Positions 23,972-36,200 of a stretch of DNA of 64,000 bases are shown one piece after another (position 1 is the stretch's first letter; the number at the start of each line of letters is the position of its first letter). Position numbers and translations under genes: made by a program. The notes under the pieces were generated by a model, which searched no databases, was not told the origin of the DNA, and was given only the letters and a program-made list of their open reading frames with translations. Origin of the DNA: Vanessa cardui (lineage: Eukaryota > Arthropoda > Insecta > Lepidoptera > Nymphalidae); the NCBI RefSeq assembly GCF_905220365.1, contig NC_061129.1, forward strand, positions 11,842,803-11,906,802, in the 5' to 3' direction.

Positions 23972-26900
23972 ATGGGAGTCACTGGACTCTGGCGTCTCAT
24001 TGAGCCTGCCGGCAAACCGGTGCCAGTAGAGACACTTGAAAACAAAGTCTTGGCCGTGGGTAGGTTTTGTATATCTAAGTAAATAAAATAAATAAAATTA
24101 TCATAATATTATTAAGTTTCTCATGGCATGATTTATTTATACACACAGACATTTCAATATGGTTGCATCAGATGGTGAAAGGTTATCAAGATGCAAAAGG
24201 TGCTCCAGTTGCCAATGCTCATCTTATGGGGCTCTTCCAACGACTTTGCAAATTACTTTACTTTCGAGTTAAACCAGTTTTTGTTTTTGATGGAGGTTTC
24301 CCAGATTTAAAAAAAGAAACTATTGTAAGTTTATTGTCTTTTGACATACTGTTAAGAATAAAATCTAAATTGATTAATTTATCTCCTTAATATTATTATT
24401 TGTTTTACTTTTAGGCAAAAAGACAAGACAACAAATCCAAGTATAATTCTCAATCTGAAAGATTAAAACGTGAATTAGCACTTCTTTTAGGTAAAAGAAC
24501 AGCAATCAATACCTTACTTGGAAAACAAATTTCACCAAAGAAAACAAAACAAACTGAAAGTAATGATGACTTATTCAAATTACCGGCATTACCAGAAAAA
24601 GAAATAGAATCTGAATCAGAGTATGTAAATATTTTAAAATCTGAAATCTAAAATCTTAGGTGTGAGAATGTAAGAAAGTAACATAAATAATTTTCAGATC
24701 AGAAGATGAACAAAGTACAAGCACTTCCAGTGTAGATTTACACACAATCGATCTTGAATCTGAAAATATCAAGAACATGCCCTTGAAAGAAAAATATGAC
24801 TTACTTGTGGAACTAAAAGAAACGAGAAAAATGAATTCATGGGGGAAACTTCACACTTTACCAAAGAAAAGTGATAACTTCTCCAATTTTCAAGTTAGTA
24901 CATTAAAGTTATCCTATTACCATATAAAGATTTATATATATAGAAAGATTTTTGACGAGCCTTTTGTTGTAGCTGGAAAGATTACTGAAAAGAAGGAAAT
25001 TACAAGAATGCCTGGAAGAAACCGAAAAGGAAATGGGTGATGGATGTATGTCTTTAAATGAATTAGAGTCACTACTTAATGAAGAAGGCATTGATACAAA
25101 AATTGAAAGTTTGCCCAGCCGTCGTATTGCTTCAAATAATACAACTAGATATTTATTTATAAGTAATGTTCAACAAGCTTTAGCGGATGCAAAGCAAAGG
25201 GAAATTGATGCTATTAAACAAAAAGAAACAAGTGAACCTGGTGGGTCTGCACATACAACTCAACTAGACACAAATAAACCTGGAAGTTCTTCAGAAACTC
25301 AGGAAATAAAATCACCGAAGCATGATGAATTGGAAGATGATCTGCAAAAAGCTATAAAAATGTCAATGGAATGTATGGATGAAAGTGAAACAAGTGTTTG
25401 TGCTTCTAAAACTGATGAATCATGGACATCATTCTTATCAGATTCTGATTACAGTGATGATGAATGTGATGGTTTCGGACAGCCGGATATGTCATCAGCA
25501 AAAGCTTATATAAAGCAGTATAGTGACTTTACATATAAAGTGATTGATAATTTAGTTGCTCCTAAACAAAAACTTAAAAATAGTTCAAAAGAAAATAATA
25601 TTAATAAAATAATAGAGGAACTTGAACAAGAGAAAACAATTATTGAGGACAACATTACATTAATGTCTAGTGATGAAGGAGATGAAACAGATAATAAAGT
25701 AAAGAATTCTGAACATTTAAAATTAGAAACTACAATTCTTGAAAATATTAAAGAAGTTGAATCATCCAGCAACAATGAGATACCCTCAAATTTAACAAAC
25801 ACTGAAAATTTTCAGATAGAGGATAAAGAAATGAATGACACACAAACATCAGTGATACTTGTTGAAAATTCTGAGAATCAAGTTATATCACTTGAGGATA
25901 GCTTAGATGATGTGTCAGACACAAATGAATTTAAATTTCCTTTAGAAAAAGATGATCATGAATTATCAAGTTCCAGTGAAGATGAATTTGAAGAAGTATC
26001 TGATAATGATCAAAAGCCCAATAAACCAACTATTGAGTTGACTCTTAATATGGGAGAAAAATTAGAAAATGATATTTTTGCAGATATATTTGATAAAGAA
26101 AATGATTCGGTCTTAAATGATGCAAACATCGCCAAAATTTCTGAATTAGATGAAACAAAAAACATATCAAATGAATGTACTAACAAGAAAAATGATGAAA
26201 AATTAAAAACAATACAAGTAAATAATGTACCCGCCCATCCTATTGAACCAGTACCTCATGAAAAAAATAAAGAAGATAAAAAAACTACAAGCATTATTGA
26301 AAAGAGTGATTCATATGCAGCTGTTATTAATAAAACAACTGTTGATAAAAACGACAATAAAACTACAATATCTGAAACCATAATTAGTGACTCAATTAAA
26401 AAACCGACTGCACCTATGAAAGAAAAAATATCAACCGAGAAACTCAACTCCATGGTGACTGAAATTGAAAATGAAGAAGAGGAACTTCTTCAAGAAAAAG
26501 GACGTTTGGACAGAATAGGTCGGAACATCACTGCAGAAATTACCAAAGACGCACAAGAGCTGCTTCAAGTTTTTGGCATTCCGTACATTATTGCACCAAT
26601 GGAAGCAGAAGCACAATGTGCTTTTCTGGAGAATGTGAAACTAACTGATGGTACAATAACAGATGATAGTGATATATGGTTGTTTGGAGGCCAAACAGTT
26701 TATAAAAACTTCTTCAATCAAAAGAAACATGTTCTTCAGTATTTAAGTGAGAGGATTGAAAAGTCATTTAGTAAGTATATATACTAAAACCTATATTACC
26801 AAAATTTTTAGTACAGTTCACTTAATAATAAATGTTTAACATGAATGATCTCCATTTACCTGCAATACAACTACTTTAACATATATTTGTTAAGTTTAGA

Positions 26901-28712
26901 AATATACAAAGGTTTTTGGAATAACTCATTTATTTTATTAAATAAGAATAACATGTATCACATTGGACAACTAATTAAATGATCGTCACAAAAATCACAA
27001 CTACATAAATAAGGCAAAAAAAAACAATGCTGAAAAGTTCAAATAAATAATGTATATTTATGTATGTATATTTAATAAACATAATGGTACATAATAAACA
27101 AATTTCTTAGTGAAATCGCAAATAATCTTATAATGAGCTTCAAGTTGACGACAATTGTCCTTCCGAAGCATGTGGAGTATTCCTCAATAACTCAACTTGA
27201 TATAGATCCACTTGATAAGTAGATAATGATTACTTGCTAAAACGAAATACATATTGTATGTCATTTGTTATTAGAATTTTGATGCCAATTGGTGTTAGTC
27301 CCGTCAGAAAATATATCTTCGGAACTTTTCTAGTTATCTTGTTGGAAGTAATATGTTGGTTAAATATTTATAAGGTTAACTACTCTATTCCCAACTCTAT
27401 ATCATCGTCGATCCATTTTCATATTGACGGAATAATTAACTATCTCTAACTATAACGAAATGTAGCGTCAGTATTCTTTATCTTTTTTATTGTACTTGGA
27501 TATTCTTAAAATATGCTCACTGCATATTTAGTTTATACTTATTTAATATTCGCTTCACTTAATTGTTAAATGACGATTCAAAGGTGCTTGTAAAACCTAC
27601 TTGAATAAAGTATATTTTAAATTTTTTATATATTATTGAGAATATTTTTTGAATGATTTCAGATTTATCTCGAGAGCAGCTAGTACTGTTAGCGCTATTA
27701 GTTGGAAGTGACTACACAACAGGAGTAGCTGGGGTTGGTCCAGTTACCGCACTAGAGATACTAGCTTCCTTCCCTTTTAACAAAAAAAAGTTACTCAGTG
27801 AATGTTCCAATAAACAGGCGCTATATCAAGAGATCGTCACTGGGCTACAAGACTTTAAAAAATGGGTAAAAGCGGGAAAACGAACCGATAACGTAAATTT
27901 AAAGAAAAAGTTAAAAAATGTCACCCTCGCTGATGATTTTCCTAGTGTGAGAGTGAGTTTTGTGTATTTTTTTAAAATCTTATAGTTGCTATTTCTGTTA
28001 AAATTATTAATATTAATTTACGTTTGGTGTATGTTAGTTCAATATATTTTATTTATTTAAGGTGGTTCAGGCATACTTGGAGCCAAATGTTGAAAAGAGT
28101 GAGGACAAGTTTACATGGGGCGAGATTGATATCACTATACTAAGGGATTACACAAAGGCTAAATTTGGATGGTCACAAAATAAGCTAGATGAAATTATAA
28201 AACCAGTATTGAAGAGGTTAGTTGAACGAAAAACACAAAAAACTGTTCATGATTATTTCAAGAGAAAAATAGATGTTGAAACATTGGAGGATCAAATGAG
28301 TAAGCGAGTTAAAGCTGCTGTACAAAAAATGGCACCATGCCCAGTTATTAATGAAGAAACAGAGAATAATGTCACACTAAAGAGGAAGGGTAAAAAAAGT
28401 AGCAACACAAATGCATCGTCTAAAGCTAAAAGAAGCAAAGGTGGAGATGAACTGAAAAATATTCATGAGATTGTTAAAGCATCTACATCTAATGTAACTG
28501 AGAATAAAATTGATGTAATTGTTCCTAAAACTGATCGATACCAGGAAATCATACCGCAAAGAGAAAGAGATAAACAAAGTCTATTGCAAAATAAAATGAA
28601 GGCTATAGAATTGTTTCGAAAAACTAAAATTGATAAAAGAAAGAAGACTACTCGAAGAAAACTACCCGTCCCAAAAGAAAAGGCGGAGTTGTCCGAAAGT
28701 GACAGTGATTAA
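23972..28712 (+). CDS. mus201: XPG/ERCC5-type structure-specific endonuclease (nucleotide excision repair)
   Basis: Exons 23972-24059, 24149-24324, 24415-24620, 24698-24893, 24973-26770, 27663-27952 and 28062-28712 are all GT-AG with consistent phases, giving 1134 residues, near the 1186 of human XPG. The enzyme cuts 3' of lesions in repair bubbles, with TFIIH and RPA, in the nucleus. The N-region starts MGVTGLWRLIEPAGKPV with VFVFDGG. A long acidic spacer (about residues 240-740, mostly one exon) holds a UIM-like DELEDDLQKAIKMSM at about 340-354. The I-region has the acidic catalytic residues in EAEAQCAF and DDSDIWLF, then GSDYT of the helix-two-turn-helix part. A PIP-box-like QKTVHDYF (977-984) and basic C-terminal NLS clusters follow. 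It is head to head with Su(H) and tail to tail with TM9SF2. Confidence 0.95.
26771..27662 (+). other. Largest mus201 intron (intron 5), no recognised content
   Basis: AT-rich 892-bp intron between the I-region exon and the helix-two-turn-helix exon. I see no repeat family here that I can name. Confidence 0.6.
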
Positions 28713-30261
28713 TATCAAAGTAAATTATTTCATTATGAAACGAATGAAAGTGGTAGTTTTTAACTCTGTTAGCAGTGTTCTTAATATATTTATTGGCTGT
28801 GAATTGCAAATTATGTACTTTGTTAAAATAAAATAAGTTTATAAAATAGTCAATTTATTGTTTACATTCAACTGTTTTCAAGTTATAAAGCACAGTTTGA
28901 AACATATACAGCTAAACTTTAATGAAAATGTTACTTAAACACTCAAAATACAGCAACTCATCACAAAAAGATAACATCAATTAATACTTTTAGTATGAAC
29001 ATAATATGTGTGTAACATTGATTTGTAATTACAAATTTTTAAATTTAGACTTATTTATAGTAAAAAAGGGACATACCACATAATATACAAAGTGTAGTAA
29101 AAACCAAAGACTAACATACCGCAACGCATTGGAGTGCAGTAACACAAATAACATTGTTGCATGTGCCATATCCACACAAAGCTATACAAAGTTGCTTTTG
29201 TGATGGTTAAACTCAGTGCATTTAGCACTTAACCTAGCGACTATTGCCCAGTTACTATATTCAAGAAGGAGGTTGCATTGTTTACTTATAGCAGAATTGT
29301 CTATGAGACGTAATAAAAAAGCTACCATTGGCTTGTTTTGTATGGATACGGAGTAAACGAGAGAAAGAATAGAACCAATAGAAAATTATAAGCATAAACT
29401 AGAACATTTCAGTTTCCATAAACAAATGATTTGTTTTTTGAATTTAGTGTCTGGGCTTAATATGTCAATTGTTGTTATCGTTTGAATTTGTAAACCACAT
29501 TTAAGGCCAATTTGTTGTTGTTTTTTTTATTAAGTACCTACAGTGAAAAACCTATTTCCAATAGTTTGTGTAATGAAATTACAATTGTGCATCACATTTA
29601 ACACAATTAATTGAACTCAAGTTCGCCTCGTATCTTATTTACAATGGAACTAAATGCTTCTCAACAAAAAAATAAATAATCATTGATAATTTGCTTCGAT
29701 TAAAATGTAGTTTACAATTATTTTGAATATTTCTTTCCTAACTAACAAAAACTTTCCATCTTGTTTGCTATAATAATATAACTTTTTATGAATAACTTCC
29801 CGTTAGGACTCTATAATCTAAGCATAAAACTAAAATAAATGGACATTAAAACGATTGTATGACTACCAGTTTTTATACGATAGAAATTTTTATACAAATC
29901 ACATTGTGTACAGCAGTCTCTCCAACAGTCATGGCAATACTTAGTTCAAAGCCATGACAGCTTACACCTTAACTTTAGTCAAAAACTGTCATAGACAAAT
30001 ATTTATTAAAGAAAAAAAATTTATTAACCCCCATTTTCATAGGACATCATAAATAATTTTTTTTTTAAACTTTTAGAGAATTCCTTGATTCAAAATTAAT
30101 TGTTACTTAATAAATTAATATATATATATAGTTGTCCTAAAGGCTGTCCATGTGGCGCGACGTATAATGAATTATAAAAAATGCCAGCTCCACAAACTTC
30201 GTCCACAAACGTCACCGCTGTACCAACATAATCGTTCTTATACTAAATCCCTAAAATACGT
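28713..30261. other. Convergent 3' interval between mus201 and TM9SF2
   Basis: It holds the 3' UTRs of both genes. An AATAAA-like signal (AAAATAAAATAAG) lies near 28826. The remainder is AT-rich with no open frame or repeat that I recognise. Confidence 0.5.
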
Positions 30262-33200
30262 TTAATCGACTTTGACTACACTGTATATTTTCCTCACGAA
30301 CCAGAAGCAGGCCATGAAACCGATCGTTCCCGTCAGTAAGAAGAATAAGAAGACCATTATGAATGTGTAGCCGAAATAGAGGAAAGTCGAAGCGGCGTCA
30401 TCGATGTTCAATTTGGTCACGAAGTAATGGCAACAGTATATGAATAGGTAGCCGGCCGTCGAACCAGAACTGAGGAAGGCGCGCCACCACCAGTGGTAGT
30501 CTTCAGCGCACAGGTGGAAGTAGCAGAGCAGGATCGTGGTCTCGGAGCACGTGATCACCAAGATCACAAACACGAGGAACAGGAAACCGAACATGTAGTA
30601 CATCTGCAACGTTACATAGTAATGTTAACAGAACTTCTGGTATAGACTAGTCACCCGCCCCGGCTTCGCTTGGGTGTAATGTTGATACTAAATATACTTT
30701 ATTTATTTTTCACATCACATTAGAAACTTCTAAAATGATCAGTGTTTCTTTACCATATTATCCATGTATAATATACAAAAACAAATCTCTTGAATCTCTA
30801 TCTATGTATTTTGAAAACCGCATCACAATCCTTTGCGTAGTTTTAAAGATTTAAGCACACAGAGACATAGGGACAGAAAAAGCGATTTTTTTTATACTAT
30901 GTAGTGATAGTAACTAGTAACATTACGAAAATCAATGGACATCCGAGTAACAAAAATATTGTAAACTTAAATTTAGGATGTTATATATTCCTGGTGCCTG
31001 TTTCTACACTTCTCCCGATAATAAGTATTGCAGTTTGGCCCTCGAATATGCAATGAGGGCGTGTTTCATACCCGCACCTGCCTCAGACGGCCGAAAACAC
31101 ATAATAATTTTATTGGTATAAATATATGAATACGAGTAATGTAATTTTATGATTTAATTTCTTTGTAAACTGATGAAATCTGTTTACAGGTTTAACATTT
31201 GTTTTTTTTTAATTTAGCCATAGCTGTTCTGTAACCGGCCAGCATATTTTCCGCTCTCTAAAATCAGTTTGATAAATCGTAGAAGTACTAGTAAATTGCA
31301 ATTAGGAATCCTCTTTAAAAAAAATTTCCGCTCTCTAAAATTAATTTGTTAAAACGTAGAAGTAATAGTAAATTGCAATTAGGAATCCTCTTAAATTTTT
31401 AGCACATATATGGCTGGAGCTTTTAAAAATGAGACTATAATCGATCTTTCATGTGCAACTATCGTCCCATAATCACTCGAACAAAAGTCGACTTATGCTA
31501 ATTATACATAAGATTTGACGGGTTGCCATTGGTCCAAATAATATCGCTTGAATAATCATTTATATTCATTATGGAGTCGCAAAAACTTAAATAACAAAAT
31601 ATAAGGATTTTTTTTCCATAGTCTATAAAAATCGGAATAGCGAAAATGACGTACCTGGCTGGACCAGAGCGAGTTGAGGATGAAGAAGAGTTGTATGAAG
31701 ATGCATCCGAAGGGCAGAACGCCGCCCATGACGATGCCGGGCACGGGCTGTGTGTACAGCGACTGCTCGGGGATCTGGCGCGGGATCTGGTTCGTGCGCA
31801 CCGGGTGCTCCAGGATCTGTCCACACATTCACACACTCGCATTGGAGAACCATTCACGTTTATCATATATTTAAACATGCTATAATAGGCTATTTGACTG
31901 GTTTTTAAAATCCATTTTATATTACCCAGTAAGTAAAGTAGATTTTTTTATTTCTAGTTCATATTTGCCGAAAAATATCATGTTAAAAATTCCATATTTA
32001 AATAACGCGCGAAACGCTACTTAGACAATATGGCGCTGCAATGGGGTCGGTGACGTCACTTTGCTGTATTTTAATCTGTGGTACATATGGTAGAAATGCA
32101 AGGTTTACAAGAAAGTGACTTCATCATAAGCCCGGCCAATCAGGAGCGTTTTGTGTCACGTGACAAATGCATTTTTATTTATCGATTTTTGAATAAATTA
32201 AGTATTATTTTCAGGTTTCCTTAGTAAATAACCATTTTTAAGGTCACAATATACACTGATTACAATAATTCACAATTTATTTTTCGCATTGTCAAATAGC
32301 CTATTCACATTCTAAGATGTTAAGAAGACAAATAACACTGTGAAATGAATATAACATTCGAAAAAGACAAACATACTCAGGCTATCCTTTTATAATCATT
32401 AACATTTAGTTGATCAGAATATATGAAAGAACAACAAGAAAATTGAAAATTTTGTAAAAAAAAATGAACATACAAAGCTATTATTTCAAAGATCATACCC
32501 GCTTCCTAAATCCGAAGTAAGCGCCGATAAACGTAAGAGGTACCGACACGCCGAACCAGAGCGCTAACAGGGCCACCAGGGTGGAGAACGGTACCGCAGC
32601 CGACGAGCCCTTGCCCCACAGCACCAGATTCATTATGAAGAACAGCGAGAACACCACTCTGGAATACATACAAATGATAAGATGGCCCAGTGATTAGAAC
32701 GCGTGCATCTTAACCGATGATTGCGGGTTCAAACCAAGGCAAGCACCGCTGATTCATGTGCTTATTAATGTCTTTATAATTCATCTCGTGCTCAGCGGCG
32801 AAGGAAAAAATCGTGAGGAAACCTGCATTTGACAAATTTCATAGAAATTCTGCCACATGTGTTTGGCAACCCGCATTGGAACAGCGTGGTGGAATATGTT
32901 CCAAACCTTCTCCTCAAAGGGAGAGGACGCCTTTAGCCCCGTGTCGTGTCCCCTTGTTTATATTCGTTCTTGGGAGAGGGGCAAGCGGCACTCACCCCGG
33001 ACACACCATGGAGGTGAGCAGGATGTTGCTCTTCCAGCGGCGGCCGCCGAAGCTCTTGTAGACGCGCGCGCTGACGTAGCCGGCGGCCGCGCCCAGCAGC
33101 ACCCACGCCACCAGCGCGCACGTCATCAGCGCGCCGCGGTTGGCCGGCGACAGGAAGCCCAGGCACGCGAACGCCAGCGTCACCAGCGTCATGCCGAACA

Positions 33201-36200
33201 CCTGACAAGCGTCGCGCACTTTATAATAATAATAAAAGCCTTTATTAATCCAAGACATAGGTTACAGTAAAAAAGTAAATTAAGTTAATAAATACTACAA
33301 GCTAAATATGTCATGGCCCCTTTCGGGTATAGGCCTCCTCCATTTTATCCTGTCGGTAGCCGTTTTCATCCAGTCTCCTCCTGCTACTTCTGGTATGTCG
33401 TCTGCCCAGCGAGCTGTTGGTCTGCCCTTTTTCCTTTTTGCTTTAGGACCTCCGGGGCCCTTCCAATTGGTTGCTCGCTTGACCCATCTGTCAGCAGAGG
33501 AGCGGGCAATGTGTCCTGCCCATTTCCATTTTAAGCGTAGTGCGTATTTCAGTGCGTCAATCACTTGGGTCTTTTGTCTAATTTTTTCGCTTTCCTGTTT
33601 ATCTAAAATTTTTATACCGAGGATGCTCCTCTCCATAGCCCGCTGACACGCACGTATTTACACGTACGAAAACTTCCCCCCCCCTCCCGACTCGAAAACT
33701 TAAGAAAACACATTAATTTAATATTATTTATTCCACAATCGAAATTACCTGAGACCCAGATCCGAGGAACACGGCAAGCAGCATGCCGCGGCGGGGCGGC
33801 CGGAAAACGTCTCCGTGCACGAGTTTCCAACCAAACTCCTCCTGAAGCAACAAATGTTACCATTAAACTTAATTATCGAAAACCAATACAAGCGAGCGTT
33901 TGACGATCAAAATATACCTGGGCGTCTTCTCCGCATTCCATTTGATTGTATCTAGCGATATCCTTGTGTAGGGTCCGCAACAAAATCATCGCCACCATGC
34001 CGCTGAGGAAAAGCACTATCACGAGTGAGTTCAGTATTGAAAACCACTGGATATTCGTCTGGGGCATGGATTCCAGGATGTAGTCCCATCTCGACGACCA
34101 CTTGATCGTATTGTTCTTGATGTAGGTGACACGATACGAGTACGTCACGCTGAATGTTTCGCTGCTGGTCAGCGTGTTGGGTATTTCCAGAGGACTGTTG
34201 CGGACGTTGCAGTCGGGATTCTCTGCGTTACGATGTTTAATGCTAGCCGGTTTCACCTGAAGATTTTAAAATAGAAAATCTGTATCTCATGCGAAAAGTG
34301 TTTGATTTGATATTTTCAAAATAATATAAAGTCCTGCAAATAAATGTAACGGATCTATATCCACGTTCCCAGCTTAATAATATCTCATAATACAAATATC
34401 ATAATATCTCATCGTACAAAACATTCAAAAGTAAGGCTTATGATCGAAATATATTTGTTCAAGCGCAGCGTACAGCAAAGTTTACCGTTAATCAAATTAT
34501 AAAATTTCATAGACTAATTATTATATAAACACAGCAACTGCTCTCGAGATCATTATAACGGACAAAGGAATCGTATGTGCGAGCGTTCTCGCTTTTTCGT
34601 ACATCGGCGACGCGATTTAATTGAGAAAAGGCATATCGAACATACTCTATGCGCCTACATTACTGCTAATGGAACCGTGCTTCGTCAGATACGCCTTTGA
34701 TTCTAATTGATACTGTTAAGATCCACGATAAAGCACCTCAGTTTTAAACCAAATATAAAAAGTTTGACGAGGTTTTTAGAACAGAAATGAACATTAAATA
34801 AGATATACATAAACATCCTCGTTTATGTATACCTTATTTTATCTTCTATCATACTTACAGCAGACTACAGCTTACCTTTGCTGATATGATTCTTCCGCCA
34901 TTATCTCCGAAACCAACACCCCACTCCTCTTCACCTCCACTGTGATAGGTGATCTCAAGATCCACATGATTAAACAGGTAGTAAGTGCCGAAGGGACTCG
35001 ATGCTGTATTTACGATCGGTGTGCATGTATCCTAAAATCATTATGACGCTTTAAAACAGTGATTAATAAGACAAGTGTCTCATGCCGTCTCTCTATCACC
35101 ATGCCGAAATGTTAATGAAATAAAAAAAAATCACAGTACAGTAACAGCCTGTGACTTTCCCACTGCTGGGCTAAGACCTCCTCTCCTTTTAAGAAGGTTA
35201 GAAGCATATTCTACAACGCTGCTCCAATGCGGGTTGGTGAATTCACATGTGACAAAAAATTGTTGAAATAAGCTAATGCAGGTTTCCGCAAGATGTTTTT
35301 CCTTCACCGTCGAGGACGAGATGAATTATAAACACAAAAGAAACGCGTGAAAATCCAGTGGTGCTTGCCTGGGTTTGAACCAGCAATCATCGGTTAAGAG
35401 GTACGCATTCTAACCACTCGGCTATCTCGGCTCTCACACATAGTTATATCCTTTCTATTTTTTAAATTACAAACTGATGTAGAAGCTACTGGCCAATAAC
35501 GATATATTAAATAATAAGCCATTCGTCTTGACTTCCTAAAATAAGGATAATATTTCAGTTTTTTGTTTAATATTTAGCTATCAACTATTGATGCTTTATC
35601 TATTCATCCGGTACACGTCTCGTGTATTTTTCGGTTATAATCGTTAATTATATCGTATATTTCTACTGTTTCAAACAAATTTAAAAAAAAAATATTCATA
35701 TAAACTATATAATGTATGTATAGGTTCCTACATACGTTACGTTATACGTTAATCGAATTATTATTTTTTGCGAGAAAGTCAAAAATCGATATAACATGCA
35801 CCTCCTTATACTTTTTTCATTCGGATTCACTTTACGTTATAACGAAAAATTTTACGTTAAAATATTATAAAATAGATATGTAACTGCCTAATCTCATTCA
35901 TAGCTGCTTGCATACATAATAATACCGTAGATGTAACCGGTTTATTTTGTTGTTTTCCGACGAGGAAAATGACTTAATTCGGATAACCTAGTTTTATTAT
36001 AATCTGTTCGTATTTTCTGACAATCGTTTCGTATTATAGACAGCTATCTCTTTCCCAATCTAATAATATTTCTACCAGGCGACCTTTCATGCATCCTTTA
36101 ATAAGGACTAAATATCCTTCAATAGTTCGACAATCTTGTTAGCTCTAAATGTTCGACTCGTATTATTTCTGCCTACATATCCTTTGAATTGTGCAACATT

